64,000 bases of DNA, taken from NCBI GenBank assembly GCA_032834875.1, contig CP135238.1, positions 2,127,725-2,191,724 on the forward strand, given 5' to 3'. The notes beneath the pieces are model-generated. The model was given only the letters and a program-made list of their open reading frames with translations. It searched no databases and had not been told where the DNA came from. Positions 17,230 to 25,857 of this stretch are shown one piece after another. A program made the position numbers and the translations under genes. This DNA is from Sulfuracidifex metallicus DSM 6482 = JCM 9184 (GTDB taxonomy: Archaea; Thermoproteota; Thermoprotei_A; Sulfolobales; Sulfolobaceae). Position 1 is the first letter of the stretch. Each line of letters starts with the position of its first letter.

Positions 17230-19014
17230 TTATTTTTTATCTGCAAAAGTAAATAGTGAAACTAGAAGAGGCCGAGGATCTCCGAGGAACCTAACCATGG
17301 CTTCACCTTGTCCAAAGTATTCCAATACATCATCTATATCACTCTGTCTAACATTAGCAAACCTTTCAATTTGATTCCAATATCCCTTATCTCCATTATT
17401 CATAACAACTAGAAGGCCTGCGTTATCAACATAGATTGGAAGATTTTCTCCTAGATCTTCAAGGTTCTGTGAAGACATTACTAGGGATATTCCATGACCT
17501 CTTCCCTTCTTAATTATATCTGCTATCAAGGAGTACGTTGAACTTTCATCCTTTAAGAGCGTCCACGCTTCGTCCATTATTATAGAGATTTTATTTTCAT
17601 TATCTTTTATATCCAATGAAAATCTATTATATATTCGCGTTATAATAGAATAAATTATATATTTTCTTAGTTCATCTGATTTTATAAGCGTAAGATCAAT
17701 TACATTAATTCCTTTTAAATCTAAATATTCCAATATATCTTTTGAATTTTCTTGAAACGGTTCAAGATATTTTATCATGTCAAATATTCTCAAAAGTAAA
17801 TTCTTAACATGAAAATCCTCTACATTAGTTTGAGTATACTGTTTAATACTCTCCCACGATTTTAATCTATCACAAAAAGAATTTTTTAATACAGAATACA
17901 AGACTGTGCTATGGACTCTATTTAACTTAAAGGAAGATGAAATTATTGATTCTAGCTGAATTATTTTTATTTCATTGGGAATATTCCAATCACTAAAGGA
18001 GCCTACAGTATAAACTAATGGATTTAGAACCTTAAAATCAATTTTATACTTTCGTAATCTTTTTTTAATATCTCCTTTTAAATCGAAAAATATCACAGAA
18101 GAATTCATTTTTATATTTATTAAAGTACCTAACCAAAGCAGAAACTCGGTCTTACCAGACCCTGAAGGACCAATAACTATTGCATGCCTATTGTTAGTCT
18201 CAAATGGATTCCAGAAAACTGTCTTACTATGCAGAATTTCCTTTCCTAACGGTATTCCATCTTCAATAAGTTCATAACGTGGCTCCTTTTCTATTGAAAA
18301 AGGCGTCATAAAGGGAATATGAAATGATGTAGTGATTTTAGTTTTCCCTTTAGATACTGGTAATATAAAGCTTGACAAAATTGAACTAATCTCACTATCT
18401 TTAGCTTCTCTACATCTAATTCCTATAGCTTCTAAACCCGTCTTAATTGCCCGCCCAGACTCAGTAACGCTTGCCATGTCTTTGCCAGAGATCAGAAGAA
18501 ACATCTGATATCTAAAAGGAATTTCGCCTTCCTCAATTTTAGACAATATAGTCCTTAGTATTTCCATTCTTCTTTTTGCCTTCTCGTTAGAAGGATCATT
18601 CTCTATAATTATTCTTAAGTTTTGTATCTCATTTAAAATAGAATCTATATATTTTAATTTATCTACTGGAATTTTTCTCAAAATTATATCAATATTATTT
18701 GATGTACTTATTACTTTGTAGAACGATGCTATCTTTGATCTTAACGTGGATTCACTAAAGTCCCTATAATCAGCCCTTATATCCTCGACTAATAGAACAT
18801 ATCGATAAAAATTATTATTGAATTTAATAATATTCTGTTCTACTAATACATTTCCTGGACTATTATGATGAGATCTTAAAAATATTACCATTATAATAAC
18901 AAATACGGCTAGTACTAAGGATAATATCCTATATATAAAGAACAGCGTTACTACTAGTACGGAGATTATCATAAAGATAGCAAAGAACTTATCCGCCCTT
19001 TCTTGAAGCCACAT
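17230..19014 (-). CDS. cedB: CedB, VirB4/HerA-type ATPase of the crenarchaeal DNA import system
   Basis: A 594-aa protein with two N-terminal membrane helices (about residues 11-47) and a cytoplasmic P-loop ATPase. Walker A is IVIGPSGSGKTE (near 285), followed by SSVIFFDLKGD; Walker B is IIMDEAWTLLKDE (near 490), with the sensor block GHGISLVMSSQNLEDL as in VirB4/TraC/HerA proteins. In Sulfolobus acidocaldarius CedB works with the CedA membrane channel to import DNA between cells after UV damage, and it lies close to the lysine genes, as here. cedA is not in this window. Confidence 0.9.
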   Translation of the reverse strand: MWLQERADKFFAIFMIISVLVVTLFFIYRILSLVLAVFVIIMVIFLRSHHNSPGNVLVEQNIIKFNNNFYRYVLLVEDIRADYRDFSESTLRSKIASFYKVISTSNNIDIILRKIPVDKLKYIDSILNEIQNLRIIIENDPSNEKAKRRMEILRTILSKIEEGEIPFRYQMFLLISGKDMASVTESGRAIKTGLEAIGIRCREAKDSEISSILSSFILPVSKGKTKITTSFHIPFMTPFSIEKEPRYELIEDGIPLGKEILHSKTVFWNPFETNNRHAIVIGPSGSGKTEFLLWLGTLINIKMNSSVIFFDLKGDIKKRLRKYKIDFKVLNPLVYTVGSFSDWNIPNEIKIIQLESIISSSFKLNRVHSTVLYSVLKNSFCDRLKSWESIKQYTQTNVEDFHVKNLLLRIFDMIKYLEPFQENSKDILEYLDLKGINVIDLTLIKSDELRKYIIYSIITRIYNRFSLDIKDNENKISIIMDEAWTLLKDESSTYSLIADIIKKGRGHGISLVMSSQNLEDLGENLPIYVDNAGLLVVMNNGDKGYWNQIERFANVRQSDIDDVLEYFGQGEAMVRFLGDPRPLLVSLFTFADKK

Positions 19015-19139
19015 CAGTCCTAATTAGTTAAATGTAAAGTACAGAGTACTCATTGAAAGTATTAAAGAATAATTAAAACTCCAGACAATATTTACATTTA
19101 CCAAAGTTAGAGACAAAAGTATAAAGTAAATTTCAGTGT

Positions 19140-19769
19140 TTAGAGTTCAATGTTTGCATGAACTAGCCTTAGATCTTCCTCAGTCTTCTTCAATCTAATC
19201 ATTAAATCAGCCACTATACCGTCTAAAAATATTTGCGTTGTATCTTCGAAAAGGGTACCTAATGGAGCCAAAGGTTCTGTAATACCTAGAATTTGTCTAG
19301 TAAAGTAATCTTCTCCCTTTGAGTATTTTGTACGGCCAGGTATTTCAACTACAACATCGGCAACCCTTGCCAACGGGCTATCTGCATAGCTTGTTATTGC
19401 AATTAGCTTAGCCTTAGCCTCCTTGGCTGCTTCTGCAGCGGTATAAATCAGCTTGGTCCTTCCAGATCCAGAAATAGCTACCACTAAATCCCTATCGCCT
19501 ATAGCAGGAACAATGGTTTCACCTAATACATAAGCATTATAACCTAAATGAAGAAGCCTCATCGCGAATGCTCTGCCTACTAAACCGCTCCTTCCAGCCC
19601 CCATTACCAAAACTTTTCTATCATGATGATTCTTATAGAAATCCTCTAGCTCTGATACCATCTTTTCAACTTGGTCTGCCTTTATAGAACTTGCAGCCCT
19701 TAATATGAACTCTGCTATATCGTACATAGTTTTGGTGGCTAAAGGAGTATTATGAGAAGAATCTGACAA
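19140..19769 (-). CDS. hxlB: 6-phospho-3-hexuloisomerase
   Basis: A 209-aa SIS-domain protein that interconverts 3-hexulose-6-phosphate and fructose-6-phosphate. [20 protein letters not shown] (residues 52-71) and [19 protein letters not shown] (about 95-113) are the two phosphosugar-binding loops; [18 protein letters not shown] follows, typical of the PHI subfamily. With hexulose-6-phosphate synthase (54879-55556 here) it gives the reverse ribulose-monophosphate pathway that supplies ribulose-5-phosphate in archaea lacking the oxidative pentose pathway. The two genes are unlinked in this genome. Confidence 0.94.
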   Translation of the reverse strand: MSDSSHNTPLATKTMYDIAEFILRAASSIKADQVEKMVSELEDFYKNHHDRKVLVMGAGRSGLVGRAFAMRLLHLGYNAYVLGETIVPAIGDRDLVVAISGSGRTKLIYTAAEAAKEAKAKLIAITSYADSPLARVADVVVEIPGRTKYSKGEDYFTRQILGITEPLAPLGTLFEDTTQIFLDGIVADLMIRLKKTEEDLRLVHANIEL

Positions 19770-19865
19770 AACCTAACCGCCAGATCTATACTCGCTATTA
19801 AAAATTTAAAGTTTTCCTGAGAAGAGGCAGTTGTGTTAAATATTCCCTGAAGAAGTTAATACCTA

Positions 19866-20150
19866 ATGTCTAATAGATGGAATCCTACATGGAAGATAGT
19901 TAAGATAGTGGTTGATGATAAAGAAACTGAAGTTTGTTATGACGAAAGTTCTAAGCTGTACGTATGTCCAGAATGCTCTCCTGAATGTAAAAGGGGAGTT
20001 CTCCCTACTTATAGCTCCTATTTCTTTAATGCTGAAGATTTAGCTAGACATTTAAAAGCACATAAATACGCTTTATGGACTAAGAAGGTCATATCAAACA
20101 AAAGTGAAATTGAAATCGAGACACAAGAAGAGGATGAAGATGAAGAATGA
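19866..20150 (+). CDS. Small zinc-finger-like protein
   Basis: A 94-aa protein. The central part has VCPECSPECKRG (two CxxC-type cysteine pairs, residues 37-48) and then a helix with DLARHLKAHKYALW, so C-x2-C...H-x3/4-H could bind one zinc as in C2H2 fingers; an acidic tail (TQEEDEDEE) closes the protein. The family is unknown to me, and DNA or RNA binding is a guess from the motif. The PfkB-like gene begins inside its last codons. Confidence 0.75.
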   Translation: MSNRWNPTWKIVKIVVDDKETEVCYDESSKLYVCPECSPECKRGVLPTYSSYFFNAEDLARHLKAHKYALWTKKVISNKSEIEIETQEEDEDEE

Positions 20151-20937
20151 AATTTCTAATAGTAATAATATTATGGTTATATCTAGCTTTACTATAGATA
20201 AATATAATGGAAGATTTAGACCAGGTGGGCCTGCAATATATTCTACTCTTGGCGTAATTAGAACTAATACAAGTCCTTTACTTATTGCGGGAATAGGAGA
20301 GGACTTCAAATATAGAATAAAGTTTATGGATAATTTAGAAAAGAAATTAATACAAGGTAAAAAAACGTTTCTATTTGAGATCGAGACTCTAGTTAACGGC
20401 AAAAGAAAAGTTAGATTAATCGAAAGAGGGCCTTCGATATGCAGTATTGAAATAGAAAACGGTAATACGATTATAAATCCGGTATGTCAAGAAATAAGTC
20501 CATTATTAATTAGAAAAATAAATGGATTCATAGCAGTTGATATCCAAGGCTTTTCAAGAGTATGCGAAGAGGGCAAAGAAGTTAGTCTTAGAATGCCGGA
20601 ATTTCCCCCAACAGAAAAATACCTTGTATTACATGGAAATTCAGACGAGATATATTCCATATATGATAGCCTTAATTATATCTTTAAAATAGGCTTCAGA
20701 GAAATAATATTATCGTTTGGAAAGGATGGATTCGAAATAATTACTAGAGATGGAACTTCATTTCAATATAAACCCAAAATAATAGGAGAAAACGAAGTAG
20801 GTAACGGAGATTTTCTCTTGGGCTCCTATTTTACCTTAAGAATGGGACAAAATTCTGTTGTTGATTCAGCTAAAATTGCCGGAATGCTATCGGATTATTT
20901 TAGTAAGGAGAATATAACCGAGCTATATCTTCAATAG
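20140..20937 (+). CDS. PfkB/ribokinase-like protein
   Basis: About 265 aa. RPGGPAIYSTLGVIRTNT is the PfkB N-terminal glycine signature, followed by LLIAGIGEDFK; near the C-terminus ENEVGNGDFLLGSYFTLRMG is the second PfkB motif with the catalytic Asp (GD) in the form G-N-G-D rather than G-A-G-D. It probably phosphorylates a sugar or nucleoside; the substrate is unknown. I chose ATG at 20140, preceded by GAGG at 20130-20133, giving an 11-base overlap with the zinc-finger gene. Its 3' end overlaps the convergent FAD gene by 38 bases. Confidence 0.82.
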   Translation: MKNEISNSNNIMVISSFTIDKYNGRFRPGGPAIYSTLGVIRTNTSPLLIAGIGEDFKYRIKFMDNLEKKLIQGKKTFLFEIETLVNGKRKVRLIERGPSICSIEIENGNTIINPVCQEISPLLIRKINGFIAVDIQGFSRVCEEGKEVSLRMPEFPPTEKYLVLHGNSDEIYSIYDSLNYIFKIGFREIILSFGKDGFEIITRDGTSFQYKPKIIGENEVGNGDFLLGSYFTLRMGQNSVVDSAKIAGMLSDYFSKENITELYLQ

Positions 20938-21814
20938 AAAAGTTTTTCCATCTCCCGAGCCTACCCTCCATCGTTACATCTGCTAACTTAACTAATGGTT
21001 CACCAATCAAGATAGCTTCCTTAATAACTTTGCTACGAATGGAAAGCACTTGATCCGGATTTAAAATTTTCTGGCGTTTTAAATCCGATATGATATTTCT
21101 TAGCTCTATTTGTTTGGAACTCATGTCAAAGAATGCATAGACAAACATACTTGAAATACCTCTTTCAGGAAAATCATTTAGGTAAATTACATGAGAAAAC
21201 GACGTACTTGATCCGCCATCGATAATTATTCTATTATTTTCTTGGATCTTTCTTACGACAAATACAGAAATTATAGATGACCGGAATTTAAGTTCGTCCC
21301 TATTTATGACGTTAGAGTAGCAAGTTGCTGGTGCAGTATAGAATATTTTGTTCTCTATTTTTATCATACCATGTCTTCGTGATTTTATAGTATATGGATC
21401 GACGACTTCTGCATGATCCTTTATGACTTGAACGTTTTTTCCTAAATTTGAGATAATATCATTTATGTTTTTAATTAAATATAGATCTCCCTGAAAGTTT
21501 AGCCATATTGGTAGATCTTCACATAGAGGACAAACCTTTTTTAGTAAATATCTTTCTTTAATTATATCTAAATCAAAAGATATCTTCTCAATCTTTGCCC
21601 CATACCCGCTTAAAACTTCCTGACTCTTAACTAACGGCAAAATGAAAGGTATCTTCATGCCATCTAGCTGTGAGAACGATAGAATGCCTCCAATAGAAGG
21701 CTGCTCTTCGATAATTGGGGAATTAGTTAATGCTGATATCAAGAGTCCCGATAATCCTCCGCCTATTACTATGTTCTCAAGTTTCAAGCTGAGAATCTTA
21801 AAATCAATTTTCAA
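20900..21814 (-). CDS. FAD/NAD(P)-binding protein, protoporphyrinogen/phytoene oxidase-like
   Basis: A 304-aa protein with a dinucleotide-binding fold displaced from the N-terminus: ENIVIGGGLSGLLISAL (residues 13-29), then EEQPSIGGILSF, the usual second loop of amine-oxidase/desaturase-type flavoproteins. KKVCPLCEDLPIW (about 92-104) adds a CxxC, and VKLADVTMEGRLGRWKN near the end resembles the C-terminal FAD block. Shorter than true protoporphyrinogen oxidases (about 450 aa). It directly follows the 105-aa gene, and the 3' overlap with the PfkB gene is 38 bases. Confidence 0.72.
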   Translation of the reverse strand: MKIDFKILSLKLENIVIGGGLSGLLISALTNSPIIEEQPSIGGILSFSQLDGMKIPFILPLVKSQEVLSGYGAKIEKISFDLDIIKERYLLKKVCPLCEDLPIWLNFQGDLYLIKNINDIISNLGKNVQVIKDHAEVVDPYTIKSRRHGMIKIENKIFYTAPATCYSNVINRDELKFRSSIISVFVVRKIQENNRIIIDGGSSTSFSHVIYLNDFPERGISSMFVYAFFDMSSKQIELRNIISDLKRQKILNPDQVLSIRSKVIKEAILIGEPLVKLADVTMEGRLGRWKNFSIEDIARLYSPY

Positions 21815-22132
21815 TCAAAAAGCTGTTGCAACTCCTTGCGATGGAGGGTATTCTCTATTTATTATAGGTAACTCTTGTAAATAATTATCTTGTATTTCCT
21901 CTCCTCTCAATAATCTTTCCACTAGATCCTCTATTTCAAACTCACTTAAGAATGGTATTCTATATTCTTTGTTATTAATTATAATTTCTGGGTTATCATT
22001 ATAGAGGAGATTAAATTCTATATCTAAGGAAGTAGTACATGACTCCAGAGGGATTTTCTTATGTAAAGCTTTGAGTAAACCAAAATCGCCCGCAGGACCA
22101 AAGATGACTCTTATCTTGCTTTCCATCTTCAA
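21815..22132 (-). CDS. Hypothetical protein
   Basis: A 105-aa acidic protein, unrecognised. It begins with a short beta strand and turn, KIRVIFGPAGDFGLL, and has a central acidic helix, EFEIEDLVERLLRGEE. It has no cysteines or membrane segment that would indicate a function. Its stop is immediately followed by the FAD protein, so it is likely translated from the same message and may serve that enzyme. Confidence 0.65.
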   Translation of the reverse strand: MKMESKIRVIFGPAGDFGLLKALHKKIPLESCTTSLDIEFNLLYNDNPEIIINNKEYRIPFLSEFEIEDLVERLLRGEEIQDNYLQELPIINREYPPSQGVATAF

Positions 22133-22209
22133 TCAAAAATATAGCTTCCGTTGATGACTTTAAAAGAAATAGGGTTGATACTACGAAATCAGAGTTCGGA
22201 CCTATTATA

Positions 22210-22422
22210 TTGGCTGGGGCTGGAATTTTTCATTGTAGTACAAGCTACAAGGATATATTAAGCTCCTTTAAAGTTGCTAAATCGCTTTACCCAGATTTCA
22301 CAGTAAATGTATTAGATCTAAATAATGTAGATGATAGAATGCGAGCTGTAGATATAGATCCAGATGTTGCGGACCTTCAAGGTTATTGTGTAACGATTGA
22401 AGTGCCAGAAAAATTATATTAA
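22210..22422 (+). CDS. Small hypothetical protein, start uncertain
   Basis: 70 aa from the TTG at 22210. The sequence upstream stays open in the same frame back to 22108 and reads like protein (ASVDDFKRNRVDTTKSEFGP just before), but has no ATG, GTG or TTG. The real start may be a non-standard codon, for example ATC at 22132 or ATA at 22141, or the upstream part may be chance. The segment KVAKSLYPDFTVNVLDLNNV looks structured. The family is unknown. It ends just before the tRNA-Val gene. Confidence 0.5.
   Translation: MAGAGIFHCSTSYKDILSSFKVAKSLYPDFTVNVLDLNNVDDRMRAVDIDPDVADLQGYCVTIEVPEKLY
22409..22420 (+). promoter_or_regulatory. TATA-like box of tRNA-Val
   Basis: An AAATTATATTAA run about 30 bases before the tRNA, lying inside the last codons of the preceding small gene. 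Confidence 0.45.
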
Positions 22423-22447
22423 GAGCAATTAGGCTATTAGAGTTGAT

Positions 22448-22522
22448 GGGCTCGTAGTCTAGTCTGGTTAGGACGCTGCCCTCACACGGCAGTGATCCGG
22501 GGTTCAAATCCCCGCGGACCCA
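22448..22522 (+). tRNA. tRNA-Val (CAC), no intron
   Basis: Anticodon stem CTGCC/GGCAG with loop CTCACAC gives anticodon CAC. D arm GTCT/GGAC and T arm CGGGG/CCCCG are regular. The acceptor GGGCTCG against CGGACCC has a C-A mismatch at 4:69 and a U-G pair at 5:68, unusual for a functional tRNA. The discriminator is A; CCA is not encoded. Confidence 0.92.
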
Positions 22523-22726
22523 TAAAATTTTCAAATAGAATATTTTACTTTGATATAATTGAGTCATGCAAATAAGGATTTTATCTATTTTCTTCTATCT
22601 ATGAAATAAATATATTAAAGTAAATTTTAAACTAAAAAAGGAAAAATATATATTTAATTTATTATTTATTGCATAACAAGAGGGAAAACCATGATAGCAA
22701 TGATCAATTGGCAATTTAGATCTAAA

Positions 22727-24361
22727 TTAAGCTCTCTGTAAAACTACTGAATTAAAACACTTATCAATCTTAATATTGTATATCTCTAATTTATTACTAT
22801 CGTTTTTAAGGACATCCTTAAGCTCAGAATAGGTTGAAATTGTTATTGCTCCTAATCCTTTCTCAAGTCTTCTATCTACGTCATAAAAGACGTCGCTCTT
22901 CATGACGAAAGGAACGTCGGACCTAGATGTATCTATATAATTAGAACCTCCATCGTTGAATATTAGTAATTTTCCTTTGGCAGAATTCATCTTACTCTCT
23001 AGTAATGCGGCGTTCTGAATTATGCTCCTGACGTCTGTTATACCTATAGCTTTAGGATCTGAGGAATAAATTAGACCACCTATTGCCATTCCATGTGATA
23101 TGACAGAGCTACTTATGAACCAACTCTTCTTATTCTCTATCGGTAATCTAACCGCATCAATAGTAGTTGCACTTACGTCAACAAATACCTTAGAGTAATT
23201 TTTCATCTGTGATAAAAGCCTTATAACGTCATAAGGCCAAAGATCAGCATGTGATGCAAGAATTATTCCTTTTCTATACATCATTATCTCTTTTTTAATT
23301 CCCCTGTCTATTTTTTCCTTTACCTTTGTCTTAACTACATTAAGTACCTCTTTTATAAAAAGCCCAGTATCTGATACAGCAGGAAGCTGTGGCATGATTA
23401 CCTTGCCTATATCTTCACCATCGATGTTATTATGAACTAAATTTGCCTTGAATTTAAACGTCCATCCTCCAGTTGATAATTGACCGAATCTAGTTCCAAG
23501 TGCTACAATAACATCGGCGTTTTCAAGCAATCTATTACCTTCATCTGTTCCAACTATACCTATGCCTTCACCCGCATAAAGCCCATTTGACGCTGGAATC
23601 ACGCCTTTAGCTCTAAATGTAGAGATAACTGGTATATCTAAAAGTTCCACAATTTCCCTTAGATCACCCTCTGCATTACTAGCCATAACACCATATCCAG
23701 CTATTATAACTGGCCTTGTAGAGTTGACAAGAAGTTCACCAACTTTTGCTGCAGTATTCTTATCTGGAGTTCTTTTTTCTGGCTTCTGCCCAGCAGTAGA
23801 CAGAGGATAAGCTTTAAGCCTAAATAGATCCTCGGCTATCTCAATATAGGAAGGCCTGTTACGGTTGCTTAAAGCCTCTTTATTGGCTTTTTCTATATTA
23901 ACTGTAACTTCCTCTATACTAATAATCTTTTCTCTAAATTTTGTAATTGGGGCAAATATATTAGATAAATCTTCGTTAGTCCTAAGTTCGCCCAATCTAG
24001 AACGGCCAGCGTCCCTATAAGATCTTATGCTAGATATTAATAATAGAGGAACTGAATCCATGAAAGCTTGGGCTACTATATCCACAGCCTCAAGTAGGCC
24101 TGAACCGGGAATTTGAATTACCACTCCAGTAGTGTTATTTTCACGTGCATATGAATCTGCCATCAACACTGCTCCTCTAACAGTTGGAGAATCTTCTACC
24201 TTGATCTCCTTACTTTTTAGAGTTTCCTTTATGAAAGAAGGTAAGTCTTGGCTAGAGAAAACGACCTTTATCCCTAGCTCCCTAAGCACACATGCAAGAG
24301 CTTCATGACCGGTCATCTCTATACCTAACGTTTCCTCCTTTCTCTTAGGTTGACTCATCAA
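22727..24361 (-). CDS. Thiamine-diphosphate enzyme, acetolactate-synthase-like, active site altered
   Basis: A 544-aa member of the IlvB-type TPP family with the usual three domains (PYR about 15-180, central 210-340, PP 360-530). VQIPGSGLLEAVDIVAQAFMD and NRPSYIEIAEDLF are typical. Two core features are changed. The position of the catalytic Glu before G-A-x-x-M-A-D-x-Y-A is Val (TVRGAVLMADSYA, V61), and the GDG start of the TPP-diphosphate motif is ITDVRS, although the closing FNDGG is kept. Glyoxylate carboligase also has Val at the Glu position, so the enzyme may still be active in a special way. No small regulatory subunit gene adjoins. Confidence 0.85.
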   Translation of the reverse strand: MMSQPKRKEETLGIEMTGHEALACVLRELGIKVVFSSQDLPSFIKETLKSKEIKVEDSPTVRGAVLMADSYARENNTTGVVIQIPGSGLLEAVDIVAQAFMDSVPLLLISSIRSYRDAGRSRLGELRTNEDLSNIFAPITKFREKIISIEEVTVNIEKANKEALSNRNRPSYIEIAEDLFRLKAYPLSTAGQKPEKRTPDKNTAAKVGELLVNSTRPVIIAGYGVMASNAEGDLREIVELLDIPVISTFRAKGVIPASNGLYAGEGIGIVGTDEGNRLLENADVIVALGTRFGQLSTGGWTFKFKANLVHNNIDGEDIGKVIMPQLPAVSDTGLFIKEVLNVVKTKVKEKIDRGIKKEIMMYRKGIILASHADLWPYDVIRLLSQMKNYSKVFVDVSATTIDAVRLPIENKKSWFISSSVISHGMAIGGLIYSSDPKAIGITDVRSIIQNAALLESKMNSAKGKLLIFNDGGSNYIDTSRSDVPFVMKSDVFYDVDRRLEKGLGAITISTYSELKDVLKNDSNKLEIYNIKIDKCFNSVVLQRA

Positions 24362-24395
24362 AGTAGTATAAACATTCTATTAGATAAACCTTAGA

Positions 24396-24501
24396 GCCGG
24401 GGGAGGGATTTGAACCCCCGATAAACGGGTGACCACACCCACTGCGGCCCCTTAGCGCTAACGATGGGTTAGTGCCGCCTTACCGCTTGGCTACCCCGGC
24501 A
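24396..24501 (-). tRNA. tRNA-Cys (GCA), two introns
   Basis: The ends form GCCGGGG/CCCCGGC with discriminator U, the tRNA-Cys hallmark. Removing two segments restores a normal 71-base body: intron 1 of about 23 bases (24452-24474) within the anticodon stem near 28/29, and an 11-base intron (24432-24442) at 37/38. The spliced anticodon stem is GCGGG/CCCGT and the loop CCGCAGA holds GCA (24444-24446). Intron 2 forms a perfect bulge-helix-bulge (CCGC/GTGG, bulges AGT and TCA). Intron 1 contains the hairpin CTAAC/GTTAG plus GGCG/CGCT; its exact edge is uncertain by one base. Position 33 would be C, not U. Confidence 0.85.
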
Positions 24502-24526
24502 ATCTATTAGTTTATAGAATAAAGGT

Positions 24527-24535
24527 TTTAAAAGT
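24527..24535 (-). promoter_or_regulatory. TATA-like box of tRNA-Cys
   Basis: CTTTTAAAA on the minus strand is centred about 30 bases upstream of the tRNA 5' end. Confidence 0.5.
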
Positions 24536-24550
24536 GTTTCATAGTTCTTA

Positions 24551-25114
24551 TTGATGATTCCGTTTAGTAAAGTAGGAGATGTCCTAAGGGAGTTAAGTAA
24601 GCTTACCGACTTCATAATCATAGGAGATACTGTTTTAGACCTAGAATTGAAAAGGAAGGGCACTGAAAGTGATGTGGACGTTTTTATAACTAGTATAAGC
24701 GTCTTTACAGATGAAGATAGAATAGACGCTTTTTCTGAAGAGCATGGATGGGATTTAGGGAAAACGCCAATTGATACTCCCAGACTGATGATTCCAGTTG
24801 ATGATGAACAGCTTCAATTAGATCTTTATGAGAATATACAGGATTTCTTTGTTCCTCCAATTGTTATAGAGAGCTCTTTGGAAAAAAAGATAGGAGATTA
24901 TACCGCAAAGGCAATAATCTTAGAAGACTATCTCTTATTGAAAGCCAACGCATTTAGAGACGAAGACGAGGAAGAGATAAAAAATATAGTAAAATTAATA
25001 GGAGAGGGAAAATTGTCAATAGATAAAGAAATCTTATCGAAGCACGTAGAATATTTTGAAGAAAACTCAAAAAGCGTAAAAGATAGATTAAATAGCTTAG
25101 GTATAAAGTTCTAA
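24551..25114 (+). CDS. Nucleotidyltransferase-like protein
   Basis: A 187-aa protein with a minimal nucleotidyltransferase core: [17 protein letters not shown] followed by ESDVDVFI gives G-[D/S]...D-x-D, the metal-binding aspartates of the polymerase-beta superfamily (residues 25-50). The C-terminal half is acidic and helical. The conserved second Gly-Ser of the motif is replaced by G-D-T, so activity is not assured. It is divergent from tRNA-Cys and its last four bases overlap the end of L40e. Confidence 0.75.
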   Translation: MMIPFSKVGDVLRELSKLTDFIIIGDTVLDLELKRKGTESDVDVFITSISVFTDEDRIDAFSEEHGWDLGKTPIDTPRLMIPVDDEQLQLDLYENIQDFFVPPIVIESSLEKKIGDYTAKAIILEDYLLLKANAFRDEDEEEIKNIVKLIGEGKLSIDKEILSKHVEYFEENSKSVKDRLNSLGIKF

Positions 25115-25281
25115 CCCTTTTTAGTAGGTAATTCTTTCTTCTTCAACCTTAGGTTCTTACTGTGGCATTTCCTGCATTTTGTTGCTCTAACCGAGTTGAG
25201 AGCTCCGCACTCTCTACACACCTTTTTTATGAATACTCTTTTCTGAACTATTTGTAGTTTTTCGGGATCAGTGAGAGGCAT
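25111..25281 (-). CDS. rpl40e: Large ribosomal subunit protein L40e
   Basis: A 56-aa zinc-ribbon ribosomal protein. It is basic, with [20 protein letters not shown] (residues 19-38) and [14 protein letters not shown] completing a C-x2-C...C-x2-C zinc site. Start ATG at 25281; the end overlaps the convergent nucleotidyltransferase gene by four bases. It shares a short divergent promoter region (25282-25347) with the NusA-like gene. Confidence 0.95.
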   Translation of the reverse strand: MPLTDPEKLQIVQKRVFIKKVCRECGALNSVRATKCRKCHSKNLRLKKKELPTKKG

Positions 25282-25347
25282 TTATATTCCCTCCATAACT
25301 ATATTAGCTCATATTCAAAAGTATTGCGGTAAACGGAGTGGATCAGA

Positions 25348-25854
25348 ATGAAGATACCCCTTGATTACGTTTGTGTCAGAAGCGGACTCTTTTGTGATAG
25401 GTGCCAATCTTTAGTTGATGAAGGAAAAGTAGACGATTTTGACATTGAAGTAATCAAGATATTGCTTGATCTTGAAGAAACACAGTTTAAGGAACTAAAA
25501 GATTCCACATATGATAAGGCAATAAAATTGAATCATTTAGTTATCTTGCTAGTTAATAGTGGTCCTACAATGACTCAACAAAAATGGATAAAAGTTGCTA
25601 AAATATTGCAAGATAAGTTAAGAGTAAAGGTGAGAGTTTTAGAAAAGACCAATAGTATAAAGAACAGTGCAATGCAACTTCTGTCTCCAGCTAGAGTTCT
25701 AGGAGTAAATACAGTTTGGTTGCCCGATGGTTCAGTTCAGTATGTGATAAGGGTATCTAAAACCGAAAGAAGAATGCTCCCAGCAGAGGCTGGGTTACTA
25801 GAATCGGCACTTTCAAAAATCCACTCTACAGCTGTGCGAATAAGGGTAGAATAA
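25348..25854 (+). CDS. NusA-like KH-domain protein
   Basis: A 168-aa protein usually called archaeal NusA. The N-terminus has [18 protein letters not shown], a three-cysteine, possibly metal-binding segment, and a KH RNA-binding fold covers the C-terminal half ([20 protein letters not shown], then [13 protein letters not shown]). The bacterial S1 and C-terminal parts are absent, as in all archaeal forms. aspS follows after three bases, so the two are one operon. A role in transcription elongation or rRNA handling is inferred from the name only. Confidence 0.82.
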   Translation: MKIPLDYVCVRSGLFCDRCQSLVDEGKVDDFDIEVIKILLDLEETQFKELKDSTYDKAIKLNHLVILLVNSGPTMTQQKWIKVAKILQDKLRVKVRVLEKTNSIKNSAMQLLSPARVLGVNTVWLPDGSVQYVIRVSKTERRMLPAEAGLLESALSKIHSTAVRIRVE

Positions 25855-25857
25855 AAA

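Noticed and set aside
22298..22567. A minus-strand frame across tRNA-Val and the small upstream gene
   Set aside because: It runs through the tRNA gene and has no homology or ribosome-binding site.
24440..24501. Class II tRNA (Ser or Leu) reading of the gene at 24396-24501 based on a GGGTG/CACCC arm
   Set aside because: No U33-containing anticodon fits, while the two-intron tRNA-Cys reading restores every stem and has the U73 identity base.
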